The notes beneath the pieces are model-generated. The model saw only the letters and a program-made list of their open reading frames with translations. It had not been told where the DNA came from and searched no databases. Made by a program: the position numbers and the translations under genes. Source: Deroplatys truncata (taxonomy: Eukaryota > Arthropoda > Insecta > Mantodea > Mantidae). Taken from it: a stretch of DNA of 64,000 nt. Location of the stretch: the NCBI GenBank assembly GCA_030765065.1, contig CM060990.1, forward strand, positions 281,259,341-281,323,340, in the 5' to 3' direction. Positions 1 through 12,006 of this stretch are shown here, piece by piece. The number at the start of each line of letters is the position of its first letter. Position 1 is the stretch's first letter.

Positions 1-1090
1 ATGTAATGAAATGTATATTAGGCGCTTTTTCGGAGTCGCTGCCTGAAATGAGCCAAACAGAATGCTTGTTAACTATGCTCGGGTATATTCGTAGGATCTC
101 GTAAAACATCGGAGAGAACAGCCCCTCAGGGCAAAAAGCATGATGGCGGACTCTGGCGTTGTTTACGTAGAGCTGGTAAACAAGCTTCTCTCTCTTTCAC
201 GCGAACAAGGACAGAACTAGCATAAGGCAACCTTCAGATTCTTTTGTTAAGCTACCAGGTGCTCGAGAAACAATGGAAAGTGTCCGGCTTTGTTATAGGT
301 TGTGGAATGAGAAATGCTAGAAAGAAGTAAACAAGCTTCTCTCTCTTTCACGCGAACAAGGACAGGGCTAGCATAATGCCACCTTCAGATTCTTTTGTTA
401 AGCTACCAGGTGCTCGAACAATGGAAAGCGACCGGCTTTGTTATGGGGCAGTGGAATGAGAAATAAAGGCTTGCCCCGGACAATAGAACTTGTTTCTCTT
501 TTGTCACGACCCTAATTCATCATGGGCTTTGTTCATTTTGACAGCTGAAGGGCAAGCATTGTTATTTTGTTAAAAGCTAGTGGAATGAGTATGCCAGAAA
601 GTAGCTTTGCCCCGGACAATAGAAAGGCACACAATAGAAAGGCACACAATAGAAATCTTTTCCTTTGTCCAGTAAGCTCTTTCTTCCCGCACGTGTTCGA
701 GAAACAATGGAAGTAGGGGTGGGTAACTGACACAGGTGCAGAAGTGGTCGGATGTGGAATGGGTAGGAAAAACATCTCGCCTTTGTTACAGAACCTTAAA
801 TTTATGACCCCTTTGTTCGTTTTAACAAGTGAAGGATAACCTTAATTGCTTAACTGTCAAGCTTCCATTGTACTCAACAAGATTTATGACCCTCAGCTGC
901 AACTAAAACTACCAAGGAGCTGGGGGTGGGGGTGGGGGAGAGGAGGTGGGGAGCTCATTTGCATATGAATAGAAATTCCTGCATATTCAGTGTTTTTAAA
1001 CTGTCAATTCCGTACTACTACTGGCATTAATTCCCTAACCTCAGCAGTTGCATTATTTTATGTAATAATAAAATAGTGGCTACTTCACAC
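1..1090 (+). repeat. Terminal-type complex repeat, copy 1 (partial)
   Basis: Fourth copy of the large repeat that also occurs at 5,340-11,600 (inverted), 14,555-23,430 and 30,940-33,880. Shared landmarks in order are the CTCGGGTATATTCGTAGG block (78-96), AGCCCCTCAGGGCAAAA, CATGATGGC, repeated GTTCGAACAATGGAAAG-like and CCGGACAATAGAA-like boxes, the TTGCTTAACTGTCAAGC block near 847, a G-rich tract (920-951), and TCATTTGCATATGAAT followed by CCTGCATATT. It contains its own 151-bp tandem duplication (starting near 181 and 332). It is in the same orientation as copies A and B. No coding function is visible. Confidence 0.8.
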
Positions 1091-3117
1091 AATAAAGCAA
1101 ACGATAAATATTCAACTAAAAGTTATGCATGTATAAATATGTATAAAAAGACGAATTAGTGCTGAACTTAATAGGAAATGACAAGAAATGTAATAGAAGG
1201 GCTTTAACTCATGGATTCGTGCTGGAAGCCTTTGAGGCCAGAGATTAAACTAATCATCACTTTAATTATATTGAAATGTTGTATAATTAGGTCATATTTT
1301 ACATAATCCTTAAAAATGTATCTAAGCATATGAAACATCATAAAAATTTATTTAATGTACCGAAGATTCAATGAAAGTAACGTTTACTTAATGCTATAAG
1401 AACACAATGCATGAAGGGGGCGTTTCAGACCTGTTGTAATATAATTCTTTAGCAATGCATTTTACTGCCCATCTATAGATGTTGGTATCTCTGATATTTC
1501 ATATTGGTAATTGTTGTATGTTCTAGACTCTAGTAAAAACTAAAATGGAATTTCTGCTGATTGTTGAAGTTGACTTCAGAAATGAAAGCTATTGGTCTAA
1601 TAGCTCCTGTAAGCATTTATTTTTGTTATCCACTATGGTTTTCTTTCTCTTCTTTTTCTTTCCTTGGAAAAGTAACTATTTGGGCTTTCTAACCAAGGAA
1701 CGTTCGTTTCTTATAGCATGCAATCATCCAGTACTTCTCGAAAGAGACAGCCTCTTTATCTGTAAATGATCCGAACGCTTCAAAATTATTTCTGAATGGT
1801 TGGGCGAATGTGAACCCAGTACTAAAGGTAAAGGCACGAACGAACGGAGAAGGCCCCCGAAACCGGTGCAGATCATGTGACTTTCAGAGCAAACCTGTAC
1901 AAAATGTTCCAAATGTTTTCCAGTTGACCAGGGTATGTAGAAGAAGAGAGGGAAGGAATGTCTTCTCGAATAGTCATGTCTGGTCAAAGCCGACAGTAAG
2001 TGCCGGTATCGTCTCAAAGGTCACATTCACTTTTGTGTATGCTCGTATAATTCAGCGACCTGACTAAGAGAAAAGAAGACGAAACTAAATACTTTCTCTT
2101 TACTGGATCTATCCAAACGAAATAAATTAATATTTTCTTTACATAATATGTTGCTTAAAAAGCAATTATTCCACCATTTATGCGGGTGCTACAGAAATTT
2201 AAGACGCGTTCAGTAATTTTCTTGAGAAACAAGGTTCATATATTGTATATCTTGCTTTTAGCGCTTGTTGCTAGATTCATAATTGCCACGCAACGGACTG
2301 TACTACGTGAACTCCGACAGCATAGTGTGTTTATTATCTTGAATATAAGCTTGTTTTGCTTTTTAATGTTCATAGATTGATCACAACGTTTAGCGTTAAG
2401 TGTGTAGTTCCATACAGTTCTGATAATATTCAAGTAAGGTTTTAAAAATACGGAAGCAAAAGTAATGTTAACGTCAAGCTGTTAAAGCAGTTTGAGCGCA
2501 ATTAAGTGCAACATTTAATTTTCTTCAAAATGAGATATATTTTGCGTTTATTACTGAAAACAGAATAAGGATTTGTTTTATTTGAAACATCATTCCCCCT
2601 TACACACACCCAAAGAGAGAGGAGACAAACCGTTCCATCCGTATAGTGGACGCAGAATCAAAACACCTAGATATTATATCTAAAAGGAGAAAATGTTAAT
2701 ATATACTAGGAAACAACGTTTAACGCAAACTATGCAGTTTCCATATAGCTATGCAGTTTTATTCGGTTATGATAACATAACCTACATTTTCAAAATAGAG
2801 ACACGAAAGTGTTAATGCAAAACGGTTGATGTGCTTTTGTAGCAACTGGTTCCTCATTTTAGAACTCTCTATACTGAAAATGCACTTGCTTTCAAAAGTA
2901 AACTAGCTTTCAAGTTAAAAACCTGAAGAAAGAAATATTTTGAAATAACATGCGGTGTTAGATTTATATACTTTGCATTATGACTCACGTTCTGAATTCC
3001 TAAAATGCTTCTCTTCCCTAGTCTGGAATGGAAGGTGTAACGTAGGCGTCCCGGCGGAGGGGTGACGGGTGAGGTGAGAGACACTGGGCGGCCGGGACCA
3101 TTCAAGTAACTTTCTCT
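1091..3117. other. AT-rich stretch without recognisable features
   Basis: Mostly AT-rich sequence. No reading frame longer than about 100 codons resembles a known protein, and I see no RNA gene. A G-rich stretch near 3,040-3,095 is the only notable compositional change, and it lies next to the start of the tandem unit at 3,118. Confidence 0.5.
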
Positions 3118-3191
3118 TCTCACCATTCGACAAATTATGTTTACTAAATCTTATTTTTCTATCTAGTTCTAGATAATCCAGATAAATTTTC

Positions 3192-3459
3192 AGTTCACAT
3201 TGAACCCATATCCATGGTATGGGGGTCTGCCTCGCATTCAAGATGTCCCGAGTTCGAATCTCGGTTAGAATGATAAAGTGGATAACGTTATTTTCCGTAG
3301 TTTTCCCTTATCCTGAGAAGATGAATGTCACGTAACTCTAAGCTCTAGGGACCTCGGGCGCATTTGAGCATAATTTTAACCATTTCGTTTCTTCACCGCC
3401 GGTAATGACCTACCCGGTTAAAGGACGTTAATGAAATGCCAAAAGAAAAAGTTCACATT
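3192..3459 (+). mobile_element. tRNA-derived SINE candidate with 10-bp target duplication
   Basis: The 10-bp direct repeat AGTTCACATT (3,192-3,201 and 3,450-3,459) brackets about 248 bp. The 5' part resembles a tRNA promoter: an A-box-like TGGTATGGGGG near 3,214 and a B-box-like GAGTTCGAATCTCGG near 3,250. The tail ends in an A-rich run (CCAAAAGAAAAA). Removing the insert restores the host tandem unit, as the equivalent site in unit 2 (about 4,140-4,155) shows. Confidence 0.75.
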
Positions 3460-4227
3460 TACACATTTCGTTGTAGGATACGCAGATAAAGCGATAGTCG
3501 CATTTTCAAAAAGCATATCACAACGTGAAGCTTTGAAATGCCATGCTGTTTGTATGTTCGCGACAAAACCATAACCAATAACGACTTTCCAGTCACAAAA
3601 GTATTTAAACTAATAACCAAAAATATCTGGGAAATAGTTAATTTCATAAAATATATGTAAGACAAACTGTGTGCTTTAACGGAGTCAGCATTTCTTGTGT
3701 GGTAAAACTTTGTCCATGTTTTACAGTTTACTAATTATGCAAAAGCATTCAAATGAAAATTTGTGAGGCTCCTCGCAGAAAATTCAAAATATATTTTTCG
3801 TTTGTAATCAAAATATCTTAAATGGAGTATTTTAATCAAAACGTTTAGAGACCTTTTTAAAAAATAACAAATTTCGAAAAATTTTCCATGTAAAGAATTG
3901 TTCGTGTTGGGGGAGATTTTCTTGAAAACTCCTTGTCATATCTTTAAAAGATGCTGAACTTAAATATCAAGTTTGGTATTTGACCTACTTTTCGTTTTGG
4001 AGTTACGTTGTTCACTGCCACGCAGACATATGGAGGTTTTTCTGTAAAGCATTCACATGAGTTTCTCTACTCACTGTTCTACAAAATATTCTTATAAAAC
4101 TTATTCTTGCATCTATTTCATGTTAATACAGATAAACTTTCATTACTTATTTACACATTTCGTTGTAGGTATAAGTAGAAAATAGTAAGCTAAAGCGGTA
4201 GCCAAACACGTCAAAGATGATCGCTGT

Positions 4228-4750
4228 GTGATAGCTTTGGATTGGATTGGCTACGGAGGGGACTCGGCACTGATCCACATAGAGGATATTGTGCCTGCGC
4301 TCCACGAGGAAACGTCCCCGGGAGAAAGGATGAGGCGAGAGGAGAACCGGGCTGCCGGAACCAGGAGTGACGGCATGGGAATGGCAGGGTCCCTAAGTTC
4401 CTAGAAAGAGGCTCCCCGGCAGACCGACAGGCAGAGAGGGTCCAACGCCCCTCAAGGGGGTTCGAATACCCCGGCAGTCAGCCGAATATCGAGAAACGGA
4501 GAGAGTCACAAAAAGTATCCTTATTCCCTGCTACATTGCACCTAAACACCAACTCCGACACTTCCAATTCAGAAAGAGACCAACGGATTAAAGATAATGC
4601 AGGGACAGGAAATTCGTTGATGTGAGAAACCTTCGCAGTATTCGCCTGGCGACCCGGGAAAAACACCGAAAAACGCATGGATCGTAAAGTTCGGCAACGA
4701 AAATCGAACCCATGACCTCCCGAATGCGGGCCATAGACGTGATAGCTTGG
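4228..4750 (-). mobile_element. SINE-like insertion with tRNA-like head on the minus strand
   Basis: GTGATAGCTT occurs at 4,228-4,237 and 4,739-4,748 as a target-site duplication around a GC-richer insert of about 500 bp. Read on the minus strand the insert begins with a tRNA-like segment (GGCCCGCATTCGGGAGG followed by GGGTTCGATTTTC, a B-box-like sequence). It lies inside the AT-rich tandem unit and differs sharply in composition. It has no coding capacity. Confidence 0.65.
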
Positions 4751-5261
4751 GAGTTCTGTTATCTTGGAATGAACACGAAAACGGAAGGAAGGAAATAAAT
4801 AGCGATTTGCAGTTGAGAGAAGTATAGGTAAAGTATTTGAAAATTCAACCTAATAACAAAGAATATGTCAGAATAGGTTAACACCATACAAATGTTATTT
4901 GACATAAATTTCGTGCTTTAACAAGAATTATATTTGTTGTGCAGTAAGACTTTATCCCTCTCTTATGGTTTACAAATTATCAAAAGTCATTCACAATAAA
5001 AACGAATTTACAAACCATTCCTGGAAAATTAAACATATAAATTTTATTTATCATGAAATAAACACTTTGTATTTTAATCAAAATCGTTATAGCTATTTTT
5101 GAAAAAAATAAAAAGTTTCGAAAAAGGTCCAATGTAAAGGGAGTTTGGAGTGGAAGACTTTCTTCAAAATCTTCCAAGTCCTTGGAAGATGTTGAAGTTA
5201 AAACACACAGTTTGGTTTTTAACCGACTGTTTGCTTTTTATTTATGCTGTTCACGAATCCG

Positions 5262-5291
5262 CGCACGCACGCACACACACACACACACACT
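5262..5291 (+). repeat. (CA)n microsatellite
   Basis: A CGCACGCACG run passes into (CA)n immediately before the outer flank of the inverted terminal repeat. Confidence 0.9.
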
Positions 5292-6079
5292 TGGACCTTT
5301 TTCTAAAAATGCATTCTTGGGACTTAGGGGGTCTCAAACGTGAATTCAGGTAAGTATGGGGTAAATGGGGATTGAAGCGCACTTAATATGCAGGAATGTG
5401 TATTCATATGCAAATGAGGTCTCCCCCACTACCCCACCCCGTCCCCCACCCTCATGGTACATTTTTCTTGCAGCTGAGGATTATAAATCTTGAGTATAAT
5501 AGAAAGCTTGACAGGTAAACAATTAAGGCTGTCAATCACCTGTCAAAATGAACAATGGAATAATAAATTACGCTTCTGTAGCAAAAGCGGAGGCATAACA
5601 TAACATAAGATCTGAATCTATAGACCCTATATTGAGCTAGACCAGCTTAAAGAAAGCTAGTCTAGTCTAGGATGTAGATTACGGCACAATTACATTGTGT
5701 ACTCGTATGTAAATAAATTGTGGTTCTTATGTAGAGTACGTTAGAGCTAAAAAAAATTAAAACAATTTTATTTATACTTAATGTAATTATAAAATTGTTA
5801 ACATTTTATAGTCAGTAATTTTTTTGAATGAAAGAAATCCTCCTCTGTATAGAAGGTGTGAGTAATGAGATATCATTTTAATGCTAACTTGAATTTATTT
5901 TTATTAGTTTTCAGTTTCTTAATATATGATGGAAGTGAATTAAATAATACTATACCATTGTAGTAAGCCCCTTTTTGGAATACTTGTAGGTTATTGCTTG
6001 GCCTGTGTAAGTCCTGCCCATTTCTGGTTTGTTTGCTGTGAATGTCTGAATTTTTATGAACACTTCTGGGTGGTCAACC

Positions 6080-8810
6080 ACGGTTAAAAGTACAGCTAAA
6101 ATTACTCACAAGCTAATGGTAGAATTCCAAATGTTTTGAATAGTGGTTTACAATGAGTTGATTTCTTTACACCTGCCATTATTCTTATTACCTTTTTTGT
6201 AGAAGAAATATTTTTTGCGTCTACTGAATTTCCCCAAAATATTATTCCATAACTCATAATTGAATGAAAATAAGCATAATATACTGTATTTAGGAGAGTT
6301 TTATTTGTAAAATGAATTAATGATCTAATTGCAAAACATGCAGAGCTTAGTTTTGGTAGAATGTAGTCAATATGATTTTTCCAATTCATATTATGATCTA
6401 TAATAAGACCAAGACATTTTATGCTACAAGTTTCAGTAATTTCGTTGCCTTCATGTTCAATTCTTGTCTGCAATACTTTTATTTTTTGTGCGAAAATTTA
6501 TATACTTTAATAATAAATGAATTACAACTATCCGAGCTTGTAGGCCGTGGTCTAGAAGGCATCGTGGATACCGACGTTTCGCCAAGTACAGCGCTTGGCA
6601 TCTTCAGGCTGAAGTGATTCATTGTCTGCGGTGGTCGAAGCCTACAAGCCCGGATACTTGTAATTCATTTATTAGTTATGACGCCGGCCGTGAAAGCCTC
6701 AGTATTTATATACTTAGTTTTTCAAAGTTTATATGAAGTTTGTTACTATCGAACCAATTATTTAGCACACTGAAAATACCGTTGGTTAACTCTGAGAGGC
6801 GACTGATGTGTTCTTTAATTATAATAGTTGTATCATCTGCAAAGAGAACTGGGTGAGAATGTTCATTTATTACTCTGGGGAGGTCGTTGACATATATTAG
6901 AAACAATAATGGACCTAAATCGAACCTTGTGGAAACCATGCTTTATTTCTGACCATTTGGAATATATTTTGGAATTATCTGCAGTGTTTATTATGACCTT
7001 TTGATGTCTGTTTGATAGGTAAGATGCAATCCATTGATATGTTTTATTCTTAATGCGATAATATGATAATTTTGATAAGAGTATATTATGATCTACACAG
7101 TCAAATGCTTTTGATATGTCACAGAATATTTCTAGTGTATTACATTTATTATCAAGTGATTTCAAAATTTCATTCGTTAAGTTGAAAGTGGCATCATTGG
7201 TTGACATGTTTTTTCTAAATCCAAACTGCTCCTTTGCTAAAATATTATTTTAATTAGGTGGTGACATATTCGTTTTAACATAAATTTTTCAAATACTTGA
7301 GAAAGCAGTCAGTAATGATACTGGTCTATACTTCGACAGTTGTGACTTTTGCCCTTTCTTGTATAGTGGTTTAACTATAGAATATTTTAGCCTGTAAGGA
7401 AAAATTCCTGTTACAAAGGAGAAGTTACATATATGACTTAATTTAATCGGTGCATAGTTTTAATATCTTTGTAGTTATTTCGGCATAACCGGATGAATTT
7501 TTGCTTTTGAGGGATTTTATCGATTTATTTACTTCTATCATGCTCGTGGGCACTATTTCTGTACAAATAGGCTGTTCTAAGCTTGCTTTTTTCAAATATG
7601 AAATAGGGTGCTCCACTTGTTGTTTGGACTGTAACAGTACATTTTCTGCTAACTGAATATAATACTCATTAAATAATGTTGTTATTTCTTGTGGTTCTTT
7701 TGTGGTGATATGATTTACTCTAATTTCTTTTGTTTCCTTTTTTGTGTGATGTTTACCAGTCTCTTATTTTATAATTTTCCATATTGTCTTAGGCTTGTTA
7801 TTTGAGGACTCTATCTGCTTTTCATAGCAGAGTTTTTTAGTTACATTTATAACCTTTTTTTAAAGTTTTACAATATTTTTTATAGTGTTGTCTATGTTTC
7901 TCAAAGTTGCTTTCTCTAGTAGCCATGTGGAGTTCTCTTTTGCGTTTGCAGGATATCTTAATACCTTGTGTTAACCAGCCATTTCTATGTGTGTTAATAA
8001 TTTTCTTTGCATGAGATGGAAAACTTGAGTTATGAATCCTTATGAAAGTATTTAGAAAGGAGTTAAACTTGTCATTCGTGTTCTCCTTTTTGTATATCTC
8101 TTCCCAGGTTTGTTCTGAAAGCTGGTAATTAAAGATTTTTATGTTCTCACTCTTAATGACTCGGTAGTTGGATACATGATTCGTTATATTGGAATGGGGA
8201 ATGTTATAATTGATTTTAAGTAACTGCCCATTATGGTCTGAAAGTCCATTAATTAAGCTTTGGATTTCATGGTACTCATTTTTAGACATATCTATGAAAA
8301 TACTACCAATAGCTGTTTTGGAATGTTTTTGAATTCTAGTTGGAAAGTTGACTGTATGCATAAGATTGTATGTTCTTAATAATGAACAAATTTGTTCCTT
8401 TTGGTTGCTGTCTTTAATGAAGTCTATATTTAAGTCACCACAAAGTATAAATTCAATTTTAGGCTTGCATAGATATTTTGGAGCAGCATCCAGATTGTAT
8501 GTGAAGTTTTCAAAATTGGCCGCTGGGGCTCTGTAGACCGTTAATGTAATTAGTTCAGAGTCTGGCATTTTTATATGAACTGCGCAACACTCAAATTTTT
8601 GTTCTATACAGTATTTATCCAGATCAATATTGTCAAACTGTACGTTTTTCTTAACCAAGATACTCACACCTCCTTTAGAGAGTTTTTTTCTACAATAATA
8701 TGCTGTTCTGTTGTATCCTTCCATTGAGATATGTAATATTTCCTGTTTGTCCATGTGATGTTCCGTTATGCACAAAATATCGGGTTTTTACTTTCATTTT
8801 CGAAACTGAT
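6080..8810 (-). pseudogene. CR1 LINE ORF2: endonuclease and reverse transcriptase, broken
   Basis: The protein would nick target DNA and reverse-transcribe the LINE RNA. 7,837-8,808 holds the AP-type endonuclease: SKGGVSILVKKN, the LCGDLNIDF catalytic block and the C-terminal NGLSDHNGQLL block. 6,706-7,207 holds reverse transcriptase: DISKAFDCVDH (palm block with the first aspartate) and LFADDTTI (the FADD active site). 6,102-6,473 holds the downstream thumb-type region (IKCLGLIIDHNMNWKNHI). The RT part is split by a frameshift near 6,920, by stops between 7,210 and 7,830, and by the nested element at 6,508-6,703. It is not functional as it stands. The match is to CR1/Jockey-superfamily LINEs; clade naming is from recall. 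Confidence 0.8.
6496..6715 (-). mobile_element. Snap-back insertion with 12-bp target duplication and hammerhead-like core
   Basis: ATTTATATACTT at 6,496-6,507 and 6,704-6,715 flanks a 196-bp insert in the LINE reverse transcriptase. Its arms form an inverted repeat of about 35 bp (AATAAATGAATTACAA on both ends, then CCGAGCTTGTAGG against CCTACAAGCCCGG). On the minus strand the loop contains CTGAAGATGCCAAG, a 7-base loop and CTTGGCGAAACG. That is a perfect 6-bp stem set between CUGAAGA and GAAA, as in hammerhead ribozymes, but with one extra base and no clear stem III. It could be a MITE or a Penelope-like fragment. Confidence 0.65.
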
Positions 8811-8952
8811 TAATAACTCAAGAGTATTTATTTCTTAAACTTTGAATATTTTAAGAAATAATGTTAATGAGTAATGTCTTTTTGTTGATTGTTTTCAATA
8901 TTTGTCTAATTTCTCTGTTTCAATTACTGTAATGTCCTTCCATATCTCTTAT

Positions 8953-9990
8953 TTAACCTAAAAAAGGGCAGACTTTACTGTTAACACTTGCAGGAATATT
9001 ACTAGTATTACCCATGGATGTACATGAAATGCTCTCAGCAATGAGGTGCGTCAGCATATCCTTGCCTTGAGCGCATAAATGCAATCCGTGTGTAATATAA
9101 CCATTCCTCTCAATGGATGATACATTTATAATTCTAATGTGATCTGTTCCCTCTCTACCAAGACACTGATCAAGTCTTCGATTAACCACCCTCACCTTCT
9201 TGTTAATCCAAGGCTTGTCATGTCTCCAGAAGAGATTCACAAAAAATCACATTTGTGTGGCTACTGGCATCGGCAATGTGGTTTATATCCTTCTCAATTG
9301 AATAATTGAGATTCCTATCCAAACTACTTCCAGGTCCCCCCACTATTACCACATGATCTTCTTTATTGAAATCCTTTGACATGTCTAAAAGATTCCCCAC
9401 CACATGGCTAAGACCAGCATTGGGATTGAAAACACCGCTAACAGTATATTTCTCACCCAATTTCGCCTGGAGTATTTCTCTGATGCCCCTAGCATGACTA
9501 CTTCCTAAAACTAAAACCCTACCTTTGGCATCAGAGGACCCCTTTCCTGGCTTGGGTTTGAGAACAGACTGTCCCCGGAAGTGACGTGGCAAGCACTTCC
9601 TCCGGCAAAGCCTGGGAAGACCCCACTTCCGCCACCGCCAAAGCCGAAAATCTGTTTTTCAACTCCAACTCGGGAACTTTGTCACAAGGACACCCAAAAC
9701 TTCTACGCCTACGTTTAGGATTGGTATACACATGAAATTCCGGTGATCTAATTTTAGTTTTACTATCCAATTTCAGGCTATCAATTTCTAATTTTGCAAG
9801 CTCCAATTCCTTTTGTAGGTTTAGAATCGTATTCTCCTGACCTAATACTAAAGCCTTACATCTACAAAGTTCACAGTACCAAAACTGATTTACACTTTCA
9901 CTATTAGTACTCGCACAGTCCCAATGAAACCACAATTTACACTGAACGCAAAAACACCTTGCTTCACGATCCTACGGCACGATCCACACT
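8953..9990 (-). pseudogene. CR1 LINE ORF1: PHD-like finger plus SGNH esterase-like domain, frameshifted
   Basis: Three minus-strand frames (9,531-9,935, 9,218-9,592, 8,953-9,240) overlap and together resemble a CR1 ORF1. The first begins with a PHD-type zinc finger remnant (LWFHWDCA, then FWYCELCRC) followed by a leucine-rich coiled-coil segment and a basic run (PKRRRR). The second carries the SGNH-hydrolase start block RVLVLGSSHARGI and VGGPGSSLDRN. The third carries the C-terminal part (HGLHLCAQGKDMLTHL) that would hold the catalytic His of the esterase. In the CR1 family this protein is an RNA-binding, membrane- or lipid-associated ORF1p. The frame changes mean it is broken. Confidence 0.7.
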
Positions 9991-11940
9991 TTCCCGCTAG
10001 ATCACACGCTTTTTCACTCATAATCACAGCACCTTGCTTACTTCACTTCTAAAACCACTTGCAACACAGCAAACGCTTCACTTCTTAACTCACTAGTAAT
10101 ACGACAAACACTTACGTCACTTCTTAGACCACTAGTAATGCACCAAAACCGTTATTTAACCTTTTATACCACTTGCAAAACACTAAATAATTTATTATTT
10201 AAGTGTAATCACAAGCAACTAAGCGTCTAAGTCGGAAGAAACACAAGAATAGGTTATGCGAACACACGTTATTGTACTCGCTCCATATCCGCACACGTGT
10301 GCACTGAAACAACCACTTCCCAGTCGCATTGTTTAACGACCACGTGCAAAAGAACAAACGTTTATCCATCATCTGTCAAAATGAACAATAGGGTATGCTG
10401 GAATATTTTAAACAAAGGATCAGTCGCTATTGTCCCAGCTCTATTGAATTCCCTGAACGTGTAGTTTTAGAAATGCCACCTCGCAGTCGCATCGTCTGAA
10501 GAACACGTGCTAAAGAACAATAGAACAGGCTTGACCCGAGCTAACAAAGGGACAGATGCTATTGTATCCCTTTCTATTGTCCAGAGCAAGACTTCTTTAG
10601 AAAGACCACCGGTGTAGCACACAGCTTCCACAGCTGTATAACAAAAGGACTAGCTGGACCCTTCTAACAAAATGGAGCAGACGCTTTTGTCATCCATTCC
10701 ATTGTACCGACACGTGCATGTTAAGTGAATATAACAAAAGAAACTCGTGGAGGCTTTATACTTGTCCTGTCTTGGTTCGACTGTGGGAAAAGAGAGAGGA
10801 TTCAGTTCCCACGGGGGATAAACGTATAACTGCTAGACCCTCAATTTCACCCCACTCCACTTCGACTTCTTGCGTCACCTGCGTTGCCTGAGGCTATTTC
10901 TCTCTGAGAGTCTTCACGAAGTCCTACTGATATACCCGAACATAGCTATACAAGCTTTCTGTTTATGCAGCTGATTCTTTTCAAACAGCGATATAAAAAT
11001 GTGTTTAACATATATCATTGCATGTATTAAAGCTCTGTGAATACCTAGAAATGCTTGGGTCTGAGCTCGAATTTAACTGCAATGAAAAAGTTTAATGTTT
11101 TAATCGCTAATAAGAAATTGATGCTTTGATAATATTATATAATTACCCTGATTTTTGAAAGCGTGTTCAGAGGGTCCTAGTTCGAATCATACCCTGCAAA
11201 AGTCTAAGGCTTATTAAATATTAAACTATGATAGTATATGAGGTCAGATTAAAATGTATTGAACAAATATATTTTAATTTTTTATATATCATTACGACGT
11301 TATAATGCACGGTATCCTTACGTACTCAGATGTGCTAGTTCAAATCTTACCCTGAGAAACTCTAATGAGTAATAACTATTAAATTATTGAAGCATGCACG
11401 GACAGATTAAAAATTTATTTAACAAATATAATTATTTATGTTAAACCCTGGTGTATACTTAGATATCCCGTTTCATAGACACGGTTATTTATTTTCTTTC
11501 TTCTTCTCTCTTTTCTTTCCTTCCCGTCTTTCTATCTATCTCTCTCTTTCTTCTTGACATGTATACATTCAAGCATTCATATATACACCAGTGCACGCAC
11601 ACACACAATGTGAATTACTTACACCCCTCAAAACATGTGAATCTGCACGATGACCTATGAGAATCATTGAGCATAGATATGCATATAGAATCTATTCTAA
11701 CTCTGTTTTTACAGCAATTATCTCTTTCAAACAGAGATATCAAAAATCTTTACGTACATCCCTCTCTATAATAGAAGTTATCATTCCACTCCCACCCTCA
11801 CTGAATCCTCCAAGCTCTTCTCGATTCTCCTGCATAGACAAAAACACATCCCTTCCACACTCCCTACAGATCGCTTCCCCCCACCGATCCTCTCTGCACG
11901 TCATTACATGTGATAGAAGAACCGATTTTTCAATTCGCTG

Positions 11941-11948
11941 TATATAAG
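11941..11948 (+). promoter_or_regulatory. TATA box of the Cys/His mini-gene
   Basis: TATATAAG lies 66 bp upstream of the best start codon (12,007). A start site about 30 bp downstream of it would give a short leader of about 35 bases. Confidence 0.6.
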
Positions 11949-12006
11949 GAACCCCTTCTCGCACTGCTCTGAATATTATTCGGTGTGTAATCGAGACGAT
12001 AATAAA

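Larger units (their letters stand above)
3118..5270 (+). repeat. Two-copy tandem AT-rich unit, each interrupted by a SINE-like insertion
   Basis: Unit 1 starts near 3,118 and unit 2 near 4,075. Matching landmarks are a CACCATTCGACAAA / CACTGTTCTACAAA start, CAGATAAAYTTTC, TTACACATTTCGTTGTAGG (3,458 and 4,151), TGTGCTTTAACGG / CGTGCTTTAACAAG, GTATTTTAATCAAAA (about 3,825 and 5,070) and a closing GATGTTGAAGTT / GATGCTGAACTT block. After removal of the insertions each unit is about 700-750 bp. No protein is encoded. Confidence 0.7.
5595..10270 (-). mobile_element. CR1-type non-LTR retrotransposon, near full length, decayed
   Basis: This minus-strand LINE sits in the inverted terminal repeat, whose sequence resumes on either side. 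It has a 5' region (about 9,960-10,270) with short diverged tandem units, ORF1 with PHD-like and esterase-like domains (8,953-9,990), ORF2 with endonuclease and reverse transcriptase (about 6,080-8,810), and a 3' end with a short TTATG-type tail (ATAACATAACATAAG at 5,597-5,612 on the plus strand). The domain order PHD/esterase followed by EN-RT is typical of CR1 elements. Both ORFs have several frameshifts or stops, so it is inactive. A small snap-back element is nested at 6,508-6,703. Confidence 0.8.
5340..11600 (-). repeat. Inverted copy of the terminal-type repeat, split by a LINE
   Basis: The reverse complement matches copies A and B in collinear order. 5,372-5,594 carries the CTTAATATGCAGG, ATTCATATGCAAATGAGG, C-rich tract, AATTAAGGCTGTCAATCA and ACGCTTCTGTARCAAA blocks. 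After the LINE the match resumes near 10,270 with CCATATCCG, CGCATTGTTTARCG, CTTTCTATTGTCC, TTCACGAAGTYCTAC and ATACCCGAACA, and ends with the CTTTCTTCTTCTCTC tract (11,495-11,560) and a short CA tract. Without the LINE it is about 1.6 kb. It forms the left arm of a long terminal inverted repeat with copy A or B. Confidence 0.85.

Noticed and set aside
1810..2067. 85-codon plus-strand frame with basic residues
   Set aside because: No family resemblance, an overlapping opposite frame of similar length, and no promoter or splice context.
3220..3275. Functional tRNA gene
   Set aside because: A- and B-box-like sequences are present, but the segment does not fold into a full cloverleaf by eye and is bracketed by a SINE-type target duplication.
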